Shown here: piece after piece, positions 42,283 to 52,206 of the stretch
How the letters are laid out: the number at the start of each line of letters is the position of its first letter
How positions within the stretch are numbered: position 1 is the stretch's first letter
Source of the DNA: Eutreptiella sp. 'Long Island Sound 2002'
Taxonomy: Eukaryota; Euglenozoa; Euglenophyceae; Eutreptiales; Eutreptiaceae
NCBI GenBank assembly: GCA_964036045.1
Contig: OZ038384.1
Coordinates: 39,844,844-39,908,843 of the forward strand
Direction of reading: 5' to 3'
Length of the DNA: 64,000 nt
Program-made: the position numbers and the translations under genes
The notes under the pieces: generated by a model
Told to the model about the DNA's origin: nothing
What the model saw: only the letters and a program-made list of their open reading frames with translations
Databases searched by the model: none

Positions 42283-45200
42283 TCAGATACTGCGCGGACC
42301 AGGGGTCTCCATCGCCGATGGAGGAATGCAAGAGGCCCCACACGGGGACGTCATGGCCCCAACCCTGGTATCGAGCTCCTCCAGGGCCTCCAGCCGGTCC
42401 TGTTGGTTCTGCAGCATCTTGTACTGCAGCTTCAGCTCGGCCAACTGAATGCGGTGGATGTCGAACTCCAGTTTGGCTGCGGTTAACTGCACAGCGTGAG
42501 GTGCGCCGCTGGTGGGACCTCCGGGCACAACACCGTGTGCCCCCGGCTGGGGCACGTGTGGCCCAGATGGCTCTTCAGAGGCAGAGGGTGGGTGTGGCCC
42601 AGCAGCGGGTGATAGAGCCAGCAGAGACCCTGCAGGGAAAGGTGTGCCCAAAGGGGTGGCGGCTGCGACGGGCGAAGGGCTTGCAGTGGTTCGTGTGGTC
42701 GTAGAAGCGACCGTGGCAGTGGAAGGGCCGTTGCCGAGGCTGGTGGCCTCAGAGGTGTGGGTGTAGATGGGCGTGGGCTCCAGATCGGAGGCCAGACTAG
42801 ACGACCTCCAGGACGAGGGTACAGCACTTGTGGCGTGGCTGTGGTGAGACTGGGCACTGCCGGATCTCATGGGGGGCGTCGCGTGCAGCACAGGCGACCG
42901 CCAAGGCAGCCGGCCATCGGGGCTGTCGTCCGAGGGGACGGTGGACAGCGTCCAGCCGGAGGAGGAGGACGGGGTGGACTGCAGAGCGGACGACGTAAAC
43001 GACCCTGAGATCATGGACGAATGGCGTACAGTCGAAAAGTCTGACGACGGAGTCGCGAACGAGGGACTTCCACGGGGGGAATGCGATGGGGTGAGTGCCT
43101 CTTTGCCAGGGCTCGCGCGTAAGGGAGTGGTGGAGCGGGATGCATCGAGCGACCGAGGGATCGTCGGGATGCTGCTGCACGGGACGTGGGCTCCGACGAG
43201 CCGAGCCGCGTTCAGGCGCTGCGAAACGGTGGGGGTGCTGCCAAAGATGGAGGCTGATCTAAGGGCAGAGGTGCTTTGTGCCGCGTGGGCAGGGCTGTGC
43301 GTGCGCAAGCCTGTGGCACTTCGCTGGCCTGAACGCGAATCTGGGGTCTGCTCCAATAGTTGCAGAATCTGACACATAAGCTGTTGCTGGTGGTGGTGAT
43401 GGTGCTGTTGGTGCTGGTGATGGTGCTGTTGGTGCTGGTGATGGTGCTGTTGGTGCTGGTAATGGTGCTGTTGGTGCTGGTGCTGGTGTTCGTGCTGCTG
43501 CTGCCATTGCTGTTCCAAATGCTGCTGCATTTGCGCGAGTGCGTCTGGTTGCGTTGTTCGCTGCTGATGGACCGCTGCCGCAAGTGCAGATGCAAGCGAA
43601 GAAGGGTCCATTGAGGATGGTGGTGTGTGCAGCTGTGGCTCGGATGGCATTTGGTAACCGCCCGTCTGCACGGCATCGCGTTGCAAAACTGTCTCAGTGG
43701 GCTCTGGCTCATGGCAAGACAGCTGCTGACTCTCGTCCGCCGCATCGGACTGCCCGGAATGTGTTTGGTGACTAAGTACCTGCTGCTGGGGCTGCTGGGG
43801 CTGTTGTTGGGGATGATTGGCCGGTTGATCTTGGTGCTTGTCCTGCTGCTGATTCTGGTAGTGTTGGTGCTGCTGGTGCTCATGCTTGTACTGGTGGCTG
43901 TACTGGTTGTGGTGCTCCTGCTGCTGCTCCTGCTGCAGGGGATTCTGGTCCGTTTGCTGGTGGTGCTGGTGATGTTCATGTTGCTGGTTCGCACGGTGCT
44001 GGTGCAGGTACTGGTGCGGGTGCTGCTGTGCCTGCTGGTGGTGACGCCGTTCTGGTTGCTCTTGGTGCTGATGCTGGTGCTGCTGCATCTGCCACTGGTG
44101 AATGTGATGCTTGTCCTGCTGTTCATTCTGGTAGTGCGGTTGCTGCTGGTGCTCACGCTGGTCGTGGTGCTTGTGCTGCTGCTGCTGCTGCTGGTGGTGG
44201 TGGTGCTCCTGCTGCTCCTCCTGCTGCAGGGGATTCTGGTCCATTTGCTGGTGGTGCTGATGATATATTTTTTGGTGCTGGTGCTTGTTGTGGTGCCTGT
44301 TCGCATGGTGCTGGTGCGGGTGCAGGTACTGCTGGAGCTGCGGGTGATGTTGCTGCTGGTGGTGACCCCGTTCTGGTTGCTCTTGGTGCTGATGCTGGTG
44401 CTGCTGCATATCCTCCTGGTGATACTGGCAGTGGTGCTGATATTGGTGCTCCATGTGCTCCTGGTGCTGCTCATGTGCCTCATACTGGTGTTCGCACCCG
44501 TCCTGACACTGACCCTGTTGGAATGGCTGGTTGTGCTGGCGGTCATCTTTGTACTGCTCATGCAGCTGGTGATTGTCATGTTGGTGCTTCTGTTGCTTCT
44601 GATGCTCATGCTGGTGCTGGTGCTGGTGCTGCTCGTGCTCATGTTGCAATTGCTGGGGGAGCTGGTGGTGCTGTAGCTCCCACTGCTGGAGAAATTGGCG
44701 CTCATGTTGAAGCTCATGCTGCTGGTGCTGGTGCCCATCCTGCTCATGCTGGCCTGCATGCCGGTGGTGCTGCTGCTCAGCCTGTAGCCATTGCTGATCC
44801 TGCTGGTGGGGCTGCCGCTGCTCATGCAGCTGTTGTTGCTGGAGCTGGTGCTTGTGCTTGTGGTGGTGTTGCGGGAAGTGATGAGGCTGTAGTAGGTGGT
44901 GCTGCTGTTGCAGTAGTTGGTATCGGTACACTCGGTGATGCTGATGGTCATATTGGTGGTGGTCCCCTGGATGCTTCTGGTGCATCTGGTGCTCATGCTG
45001 GTGCTGGTGCTGGTGCTGGTGCTGGTGTTGATGCTGATGCTGGAGCTCGTGGTACTGTTGGAGATACTGCTGGTGATGGTGGGTGTTTTGCTGTTCACGA
45101 GGGTGCTGCTGCAGCTGACACTGCTCTTCAAGCTGCTGAGGCCCTCGCTGCGGCTGCTGCTCATTATTCTGAGACTCGGAGTGATGGTGGTGGTGGAGGT

Positions 45201-46271
45201 GGTGGGGCTCATGAACCTGGAGCTTGCGCTGTAGGTGCTCGTTCTTGTCCTGGTGGTGGTGCTGCTGCTGTTGCTGGTGGCAGTGGTGGAGCTCCGGTTG
45301 GTACTCAGACTCCTGGAAATCTAAGCGCTGGTGCTGTCGGTGCTGATGTTGCTGTTGCCTATGGCGTTCACAGCGGCACACATCGGCAGGCTCTTTGGAG
45401 CGCTGGTGCTGAGCCTGGGGCTGCAATGGAGTCGACTGTTGTTGGTCAGTGGGATAATGCTGCGGCAATGTTGGCAGCTCTTCACTCGGGGCAGTGGGTT
45501 CCGCAGGCAACAGCAGAGAGCTGCAAGAGGCTGACACTTCCCTTGACGCGTCCTGGTCAAAGCTCTGGCAGACTGGCTCAGCATGGCAGGTCTGCTGAGG
45601 ACTGCTGCTGGGAGACTTGTTCAGTTGCAACATGACCCGTGCCTGATCCTGCTTGTGCGCAATGCTCTGCTCAAGAAGCAGTGCCTCCTCCTGCAGCTGA
45701 TGCAACTGCAACACCTCTCCATGCAGTTCCTGCAGGTGTCGGTTGGGGAGTCCGCCCTGGGGCTCTGCGTGCGCATGACCTGCACTTGGACTGAAGGGCA
45801 TGTGGGCTCTGGGCGGCCCGTTCCACATTGTCCTCCCGGAGTCTTCCCCATCTGCACTGTGCAGTCCGTGCCCTACAGGCGGTGCAGCGGTCCCACCACA
45901 CAGCTCCTGGAAAATGCCATCACGGAGCTTTTCCGTCTGCAGCGCCAGTTCGGTGACCCGGGTCTCGCACTTCAAGCAATGCATGCCGCGCACCTCGGCC
46001 CCGGCCAGCGCCTCCGACTCCTTAACGGCCCTCCACCGCATGACCTCGTTCTCGTGCTGGCGGGCCGTCTCCTCCCGGACATTGTTGTGCCCCAGGCGGA
46101 TCAGGCGCTCCCACTCGGCGTGCTGCTCTGCCCACCGCCGGTTCGTCGCCTCCATGCGTTCCGCTCGCAGAGTGTTCTCGAGCTGGGCGTGCCGCGCGCG
46201 CTCTTGCTGCACTCGCTCCATGTCCGATTTGAGTGCGGTCCGTGCCATGAGGCTGCCTTCAAGTAACGCCT
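42283..46271 (-). CDS. Gln/His-rich coiled-coil protein (about 1330 aa)
   Basis: One open frame runs to TAG at 42283. The open frame extends upstream to 46569, but its first ~100 residues read Pro-rich repeat DNA. An acceptor-like pyrimidine tract with GCTGGTGCAG ends at 46272, so I place the exon start there. It begins ALLEGSLMARTALKSDMERV; an ATG occurs at 46247. Residues 1-130 are a coiled coil (RAERMEATNRRWAEQHAEWE) with a GMHCLKCETR motif. About 650 residues of H/Q repeats (QHQHQHQHQ) follow, then a Ser/Thr/Pro-rich region and a short C-terminal coiled coil (IQLAELKLQYKMLQNQQDRL). The unique ends argue for a real protein, perhaps a nuclear or scaffold protein prone to condensation; that is inference. 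No family is recognised. Confidence 0.55.
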
Positions 46272-46683
46272 GCACCAGCACGCGTGACAGATGGGAGGGG
46301 GGGGGTCTGGGTGTGATGCATGACAGGGAGCGGGTATAGTCCGATACACTATGCCCAGTGCCCGATTGATTCGTGAGTTTTCCACGGGGGCCGCTGCCAG
46401 CCAATGTGTGACCCCGAGGGGTGTTCGACAGTTTGGGGGGCTGTAGGGTGGGGGGGGGGGACCCCACCCCCCTCCGAAGGGGGGGGGGGGGCTTCGTTGA
46501 CCCAAACCCAGCACCTTTTCCGTCAGGCCCTGTCCAAGTGCGCAAACACACAAAGCTAACAAGACGCACTGTGACTGGTCATAGCTCATGATTGTTTTGC
46601 TGCACTGCAGCACTTTCAGAGCAGTACTGAATGTTGCCTTGAGTTCGCCCAAAGGCCTTCCCTTCCCCTTGTCACAAACCACA

Positions 46684-46685
<2 letters not shown>
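46272..46685. other. Probable intron or leader of the Gln/His-rich gene
   Basis: C/G homopolymers at 46290-46310 and 46450-46495 lie just upstream of the proposed acceptor on the minus strand. No upstream exon was identified. Confidence 0.4.

Positions 46686-46716
<31 letters not shown>
46686..46716. repeat. (AT)n microsatellite
   Basis: About 14 AT dinucleotides in a row. Confidence 0.95.
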
Positions 46717-46719
<3 letters not shown>

Positions 46720-46797
46720 AGCGAAGGGAGGGGAGGCGCTTCAAGCATCGGAATCATCCTCCCCCTCGTTGCGTGCCCTCCCTTGTCACACACCAGG

Positions 46798-47123
46798 GCT
46801 CCCCCAGGCGGCAGGGGTTATGTAGCCACCTTGCCCACAAGTGGGCCACTTCTGATTTTGTCCCTCGCTCTGAAGCGGAGGGGATCCCCCAGGCAGCAGG
46901 GGTTATGTAGCCACCTTGCCCACAAGTGGGCCACTTCTGATTTTGTCCCCCCCCCTGCCGCCTGGGGGAGCCCCTCCGCTTCAGAGCGGGGGGCAGAATC
47001 AGAAGTGGCCCACAAGTGGGCAAGGTGGCTACATAACCCCTGCCGCCTCGGGGAGCCACTCCGCTTCAGAGCGGGGGGCAGAATCAGAAGTGGCCCAGAA
47101 GTGGGCAAGGTGGCTACATAACC
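46798..47123. repeat. Palindromic repeat: two 85-bp units facing two inverted units
   Basis: Units with GGCAGGGGTTATGTAGCCAC, CTTGCCCACAAGTGGGCC and ACTTCTGATTTTGTCC lie at about 46804 and 46889. Their reverse complements end at about 47037 and 47123. The centre is near 46960. The AATCAGAAGTGG word also occurs at 21480. Frames open on both strands are repeat artefacts. Confidence 0.93.
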
Positions 47124-47138
47124 TTTTTTGTGCTTTTC

Positions 47139-47258
47139 AGCCATTTTTGAATTCTCCACGAAATTCTGAGTATTTTGAGTATAGACACATAGGGTCGAAC
47201 AAAAAAAATTCCCCCTGCCCTATGCCTAAAACAAAATCTGCGGTGCCTCTGGCGCCGA
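47139..47258. repeat. Dispersed repeat family, copy C
   Basis: Closely matches copy B: GAATTCTCCACGAAATTCTG, TATTTTGAGTATAGACACAT and GGTGCCTCTGGCGCC. A long C run follows within 60 bp, as a G run follows copy B. Confidence 0.75.
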
Positions 47259-47568
47259 CAAAGCACATTGTTCTGTGCGACAATTTTGGGGTCCGTAGAG
47301 CCCCCCCCCCCCCCCCTTTGGGGTTGGGTCCCGACCAGGATCTATTTTTTTTTCGATTTCTTGCAGATATTTGTGATGGATCCCCCCCGGCGACCAGGCG
47401 CCGCAGGGGGTACAGTGAAACCCTGGCCGGGGGGCAGCCGGGGCCAACCAGGGCCGCGCCCCCCGCGGCATTTGGAGTGGCTGCCCGTGGCGGCGGCTCC
47501 TGCGGGGGCTGTGGCAGCGGCGGGCGGCCACAGCGTGGTGCCAACCAGCCCGACGACGCCGCCGATAG
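47259..47568. other. GC-rich non-coding stretch
   Basis: It contains a C-homopolymer (47300-47318) and a T-run. GC content rises sharply here and stays high to the window end. No domain is recognised. Confidence 0.4.
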
Positions 47569-49270
47569 CGGCCAGGTGCGTGCCTGCGACATGCGTGCGA
47601 CTTGCCTACACAGTGTCCTGCGTAGTGTCCTGCGTAGTGTAGAGAGGGAAAAGGACAGGGGAGGGAGGGGGAGGCAGGGCGGGCGTAGAGGGACAAAGGC
47701 CGCAGGCGGGTGCAGTGCGACGTGCGTGCCACAAGCCCAGGGACCAGGGCACCAGGGGGCGGCAAGGTGAAGAGGGAGTGGGAGGGGTGCCTCGCGTATT
47801 GCTCCGCGACGTGTATGCCGGGGGGGTAAAGGGAGGACGGGGACAGAGAGACAGAGGGCCGGGGACCAAGGAACCTGGGAAGGGGGGCAAGGGAGGACGA
47901 GGGAGGGCGAGCAGACAGGGGGCAGGACAGGGCCAGGGGGCCGGGGCAGAGAGAGGGGGCAAAGAGGGAGCGCTGCCTCGCGAATTGCTCCGCATCGTGC
48001 TCGCGCTGGCCGGAGGGCAGAGGAACAGAGATGGCAGGGCAGGGAAGAGGGCGTGCCACGGCGGCATGAAAGAGCGAACGTGGGGCAGGAGCAAAAAGGT
48101 GCCCCACAACCGAGCGAGCCGCCCGCAGTGCGCGGGGGCACTGGACAAGGCGGGGCGCCGCGGCGCGCTGCCACAAGGCAGTCCACCCCCAAAGGTGCAG
48201 TGTCCTGCGTAGTGTCATGCAACGAGGGCCAGGTGCGTGCCTGCGACATGCGTGCGACTTGCCTACACAGTGTCCTGCGTGGGGTAGAGAGGGAAAAGGG
48301 CAGGGGAGGGAGGGGGAGGCAGGGCGGGCGTAGAGGGACAAAGGCCGCAGGCGGGTGCAGTGCGACGTGCGTGCCACAAGCCCAGGGACCAGGGCGCCAG
48401 GGGGCGGCAAGGTGAAGAGGGAGTGGGAGGGATGCCTCGCGTATTGCTCCGCGATGTGTAAGCCGGGGGGGTAAAGGGAGGACGGGGACAAGGAGACAGA
48501 GGGCCAGGGACCCAGGGGCCTGGGAAGGGGGGCAAGGGAGGACGAGGGAGAACGAGCACACAAGGGGCAGGGCTGGGCCAGGGAGCGGGAGCAGAGGGGG
48601 GGAGCAGGGAGGGAGGGTTGCCTCGCGAATTGCTCCGCACTGTGCTCGCGCTGGCCGGGGGGCGGAGGTAAGGAAGAGGAGGCGAGAGAACAGAGGGAGA
48701 GGGACAGAGAGAAAGGAGGCCGGAGACCCTGCAACCAGGGACGAGGGGCAGGGCAAGGCGAGAGAGGGCGAGCAGACAGGGGGCAGGACAGGGCCAGGGG
48801 GCCGGGGCAGAGAGGGGGGCAGAGAGGGAGCGCTGCCTCGCGAATTGCTCCGCACTGTGCTCGCGCTGGCCGGAGGGCAGAGGGTCCGAGATGGCAGGGC
48901 AGAGAAGGGGGTAACATGGTGCCCCACAACCGAGCGAGCCGCCCGCAGCGTGCGGGGGCACTGGGCAAGGCGGGGTGCCGCGGCGTGCTGCCACAAGGCA
49001 GCCCGCCCCCGAAGGTGCAGTGTGCTGTGTGCCTGCGTAGTGTCATGCATCGAGGGCCGGCAGGGACGAGGGAAGAGGGCACGGGCAGGGCGAAAGAGGT
49101 AGGACACTTAGGAGGTGAGCGAAGGCAGGACAGCCGGAGCAGAGAGAGGGAGCGACGAGGGAGACAGGGGCATGCTCAGCACCAGGCGAGCACAGAGGGC
49201 GAGGGAGGGAGCAGAGGGGGCAGGGTAGGGGATAGTTGCCATGCGTCGTGCCGTGCGCCGTGCGCGTCCT
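47569..49270. repeat. Complex GC-rich tandem repeat (about 660-bp and 820-bp units)
   Basis: GGCCAGGTGCGTGCCTGCGA starts at 47569 and 48228 and is followed by about 250 bp of near-identity. TGCCCCACAACCGAGCGAGC occurs at 48101 and 48919. CCTCGCGAATTGCTCCGCA occurs at about 47974, 48630 and 48836. The purine strand is on plus, so the minus strand reads as long Pro/Ser/Leu-rich frames with no domain. I regard those as non-genic. Confidence 0.85.
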
Positions 49271-50029
49271 GAAACCGACTCTGACCTCATTCATGCATGT
49301 GTCATGTCACGTCAACCAAGCCTGGCGCCGGAGGCAGGAAGTGGCATGGGGGGACGGGCAGCTGCGGCGCCATCCGTAGGGCCTCCCGTGCGGTGACCCA
49401 ACCTGTGGCGCAGAGGGGACACGCGCCATCCACTGGACCCCCTGCGCCTGTTGCAGTAATTGTGACGCAGAGGGGACGGGCACCAGCGGCGCCATCCGGT
49501 GGGCCCCCTGCGGCAGCGCGATTATGCTGATCTGATTAACTAGGTGGCCAGGGGACGCCACAAATGAATCCCCCGCCCGTCTCCCCGCGTCTCTGCCATA
49601 GGACCTTAGGGGCCTCCATCGCGCTCGGGGGTGGCAGAGGCCCGGGGGACGAGAGCGCCCGGCCGCTTTGTAGCCGCCACTTCCAGCGGACTGATACCAC
49701 GGCACCGGTATCAGGCCGCTCGGAAGTGGATACATAGGCACCAGGGAGAGGATGGGCAGTCGGCCCCCCCCGGGCTGTTGGGTGCCGAAAGAGGGGCCCT
49801 CCCCTCGACCAGGGCGGCGGATGGCGCAAGAAGCCTTCGAGGCGTACGGTAAGTCCTCCCCGCTGCCCGCACTTCCTCATCATCCGTTTCCACCCGGGTA
49901 CGTACCTCCTCCAGTAAGTATGGGCACAGGAGGGAGCAGGCACGGGACACTGAGCACCATGCGGAGACGTGGCGACTACCGCCAAGGGGCAACAGCGGCT
50001 GGAGATCCTGGGGTGCGGAGCCTATACCA
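49271..50029. other. GC-rich non-coding stretch with short repeats
   Basis: GACGCAGAGGGGACGGGCA-like and GGCGCCATCCG words recur between 49360 and 49510. No gene is recognised. Confidence 0.45.
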
Positions 50030-51590
50030 TGGAGAAGGGCGGGAAGGCCCAAAGGAGAACCCCCCCCCCCCGCTGCAGCCAAGTGCCTCACCCCGTGCTT
50101 GCGTCGTGCTTGCGTCGTGCCTGCGACATGCGTGCAACGAAGGGAAGACGACAAGGGCGCCCCCCCCCCCCCCACACACCCCCGCCCCCCCAAGGGTGGG
50201 AGATGCAGGTAGGGGGGGGCGAAAAGCGCCCCCCCCCCCCGAGGACAAAGCGGCAAGGTGGGGAGGCAGCGGAGAGAGGGTGCGGGACGGACCACACGAC
50301 CGTGCCCGTAGGAAGCACGCGCCGTGCAAGCCCCAGCGGGGGGACCACCGGAGGTGCGAACGCAGGGTAGGAAGGGCGACGACGGGAGCCACACGGCAAG
50401 CCCCCCCCCCCCCTGCAGAGGGACAAGTGCCGCGCCTCATGCCTGCGCCGTGCTTGCGACGTGCTTACGCCAGAGGACGGACAGCGAGGGTGCCCCCCCC
50501 CCCCACCCCCTTCTCCCCCACCCACCCAGGAAAGGGGCGAGGACAGCGAGGAGGTGGCGAGGGGACATGGGGGGGGGGGCAGAGGACAGACCGACATGCC
50601 AGGGGGAGAGACGGGCGGCGAGCGGTGGAGACGGAAAAAAAAAAAACAAAGAACAAAGCAAACCAACGCGCCAGGGGAAGAAAGCGAGAAGACAGGGACC
50701 CAAACCGCGACGACCGGGGGGAGGCCGGGGCGACACGGGCCCGCAAGGGACGCTGGTGAAGTACCCGACCTCGGGGGTATGGGGGCCCCAAAGGGGAAAC
50801 CCCCCCCCCCACTGCAGCCTCGCCCTGTGCTTGCGTCGTGCATGCGTCGTGCCTGCGACATGCGTGCTACAAAGGGAAGGCGACAAGGGCGACAAGGGGG
50901 ATGACGGTAGCGGAACGCGGACCCCCCCCCGAGGACAACGCGGCAGGGTGGGGAGGCAGCGAAGAGAGGGTGCGGGACGGACCACACGACCGTGCCCAAA
51001 GGGAGCACGCGCCGTGCAAGCCCCAACGGGGAGACCACCGGGGGTGCGACCGCAGGGTAGGTAGGGCGACGACGGGAGCCACACGGCTAGCCCCCCCCCC
51101 ACCTGCAGAGGGACAAGTGCCGCGCCTCGTGCCTGCACCGTGCTCGCGACGTGCTTACGCCAGGGGACAGGCAGCGAGGAAGCCCCCCCCCCCCACCCCC
51201 TACTCCTCCACCCACCCACGAAAGGGGCGAGGACAGCGAGAAGACAGCGAGGGGACATGGGGGGGGGCAGAGGACAGACCGAAAGGCCGGGGGGAGAGAC
51301 GAGTGACGAGCAGTGGAAAAAAAAAACAAAAGACACCAATGCGCCAGAGCAGGGGCAGACAGCAGGGGCAGACGGGACACGGCAGGAACCAGGAAGCACG
51401 GCAAGGGGCGCGGGAAAGGGGGACGCCCCTGGGAAAGGAAGCTGGGAGGCAGGGACCAACACCGCAGCGAACGGGGGGGGGCTGGGGTGGCAAGAGCCCG
51501 CAAAAGACGCTGGTGAGGTACCCGACCTCAGGGGTTTGGGGCCCCCCCCGGTGTCCGTATCGGCCCCACCTGAGCGCAGGCAATAAGGTG
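50030..51590. repeat. About 690-bp tandem repeat upstream of the GC-rich retroelement
   Basis: GTGGGGAGGCAGCG starts at 50259 and 50949, followed by several hundred bp of close identity. GTGCTTGCGTCGTG units and TACCCGACCTC also recur (50760 and 51520). Long C runs punctuate each copy. This ends a few hundred bp before the first ORF of the element. Confidence 0.85.
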
Positions 51591-52206
51591 GGTTACGCCC
51601 GGGACCGTTGGCCAGCGGCCCGAGGTGGCACCGGCCTGGGGGGGTGGCCAATGGGCCTGACCAAGAGCAGTCCCCACGGCACGTACTGCGGTTCGTGTCC
51701 TGTGAGGGGCTGCGGGTAGGGCACACCGTCCATCGGGGTAGGCAAGAGACGCGCCTATCCCGCAAGGGCTCCCCAGAGACCCACAGTGTACCCGACCCCG
51801 GTGTGGGGAAGGGCCGACGTACCTGGTTACGGCGCAGGTCCATTTGTACGGAGCGGGTACAAATGGACGGCCCGTACAACAGAGTTACACCCTGACGGGG
51901 AGTGCATGCATCGGCCCCCCCGTGGGGAAACTCCCGGAGGGAGGGACCAGAGCCAGCGTCGGGCGCCCCCCCCCCCCCTACCTGGCAACAAACCCACCAA
52001 CAACCGGGTTGAACCAAGGAGCACACCTAGGGGGCAAATCCGGGGGCAAAGGAACACGGGAGGGAAGGGGAGGGGGGGCGCGCGAGAGGGGTGGGCAACT
52101 GTGTCGTGCGAAGTGTCGTGCATCGTAAGGCCAGCAGCGAGCGGGACGGGCCACAGAGTCCACCCGTTCTCCCATGTCCATAGCTCACACGGCCTTCGTT
52201 AGCTAA
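51591..52206 (+). other. Probable 5' leader of the GC-rich retroelement
   Basis: No long frame is present. A perfect 10-bp inverted repeat lies at 51840-51866: CCATTTGTAC, a 7-nt loop, then GTACAAATGG. It could fold in DNA or RNA. Confidence 0.5.

Noticed and set aside
44028-45635. 535-codon plus-strand Ala/Gly-rich frame opposite the Gln/His-rich gene
   Set aside because: It is the antisense shadow of CAG/CAC-type repeats. The minus-strand frame has unique coiled-coil ends and the better claim.
47137-49107. Long minus-strand Pro/Ser/Leu-rich frames of over 600 codons
   Set aside because: They read through the purine-rich tandem repeat in two overlapping frames, have no domain, and repeat with the DNA unit.
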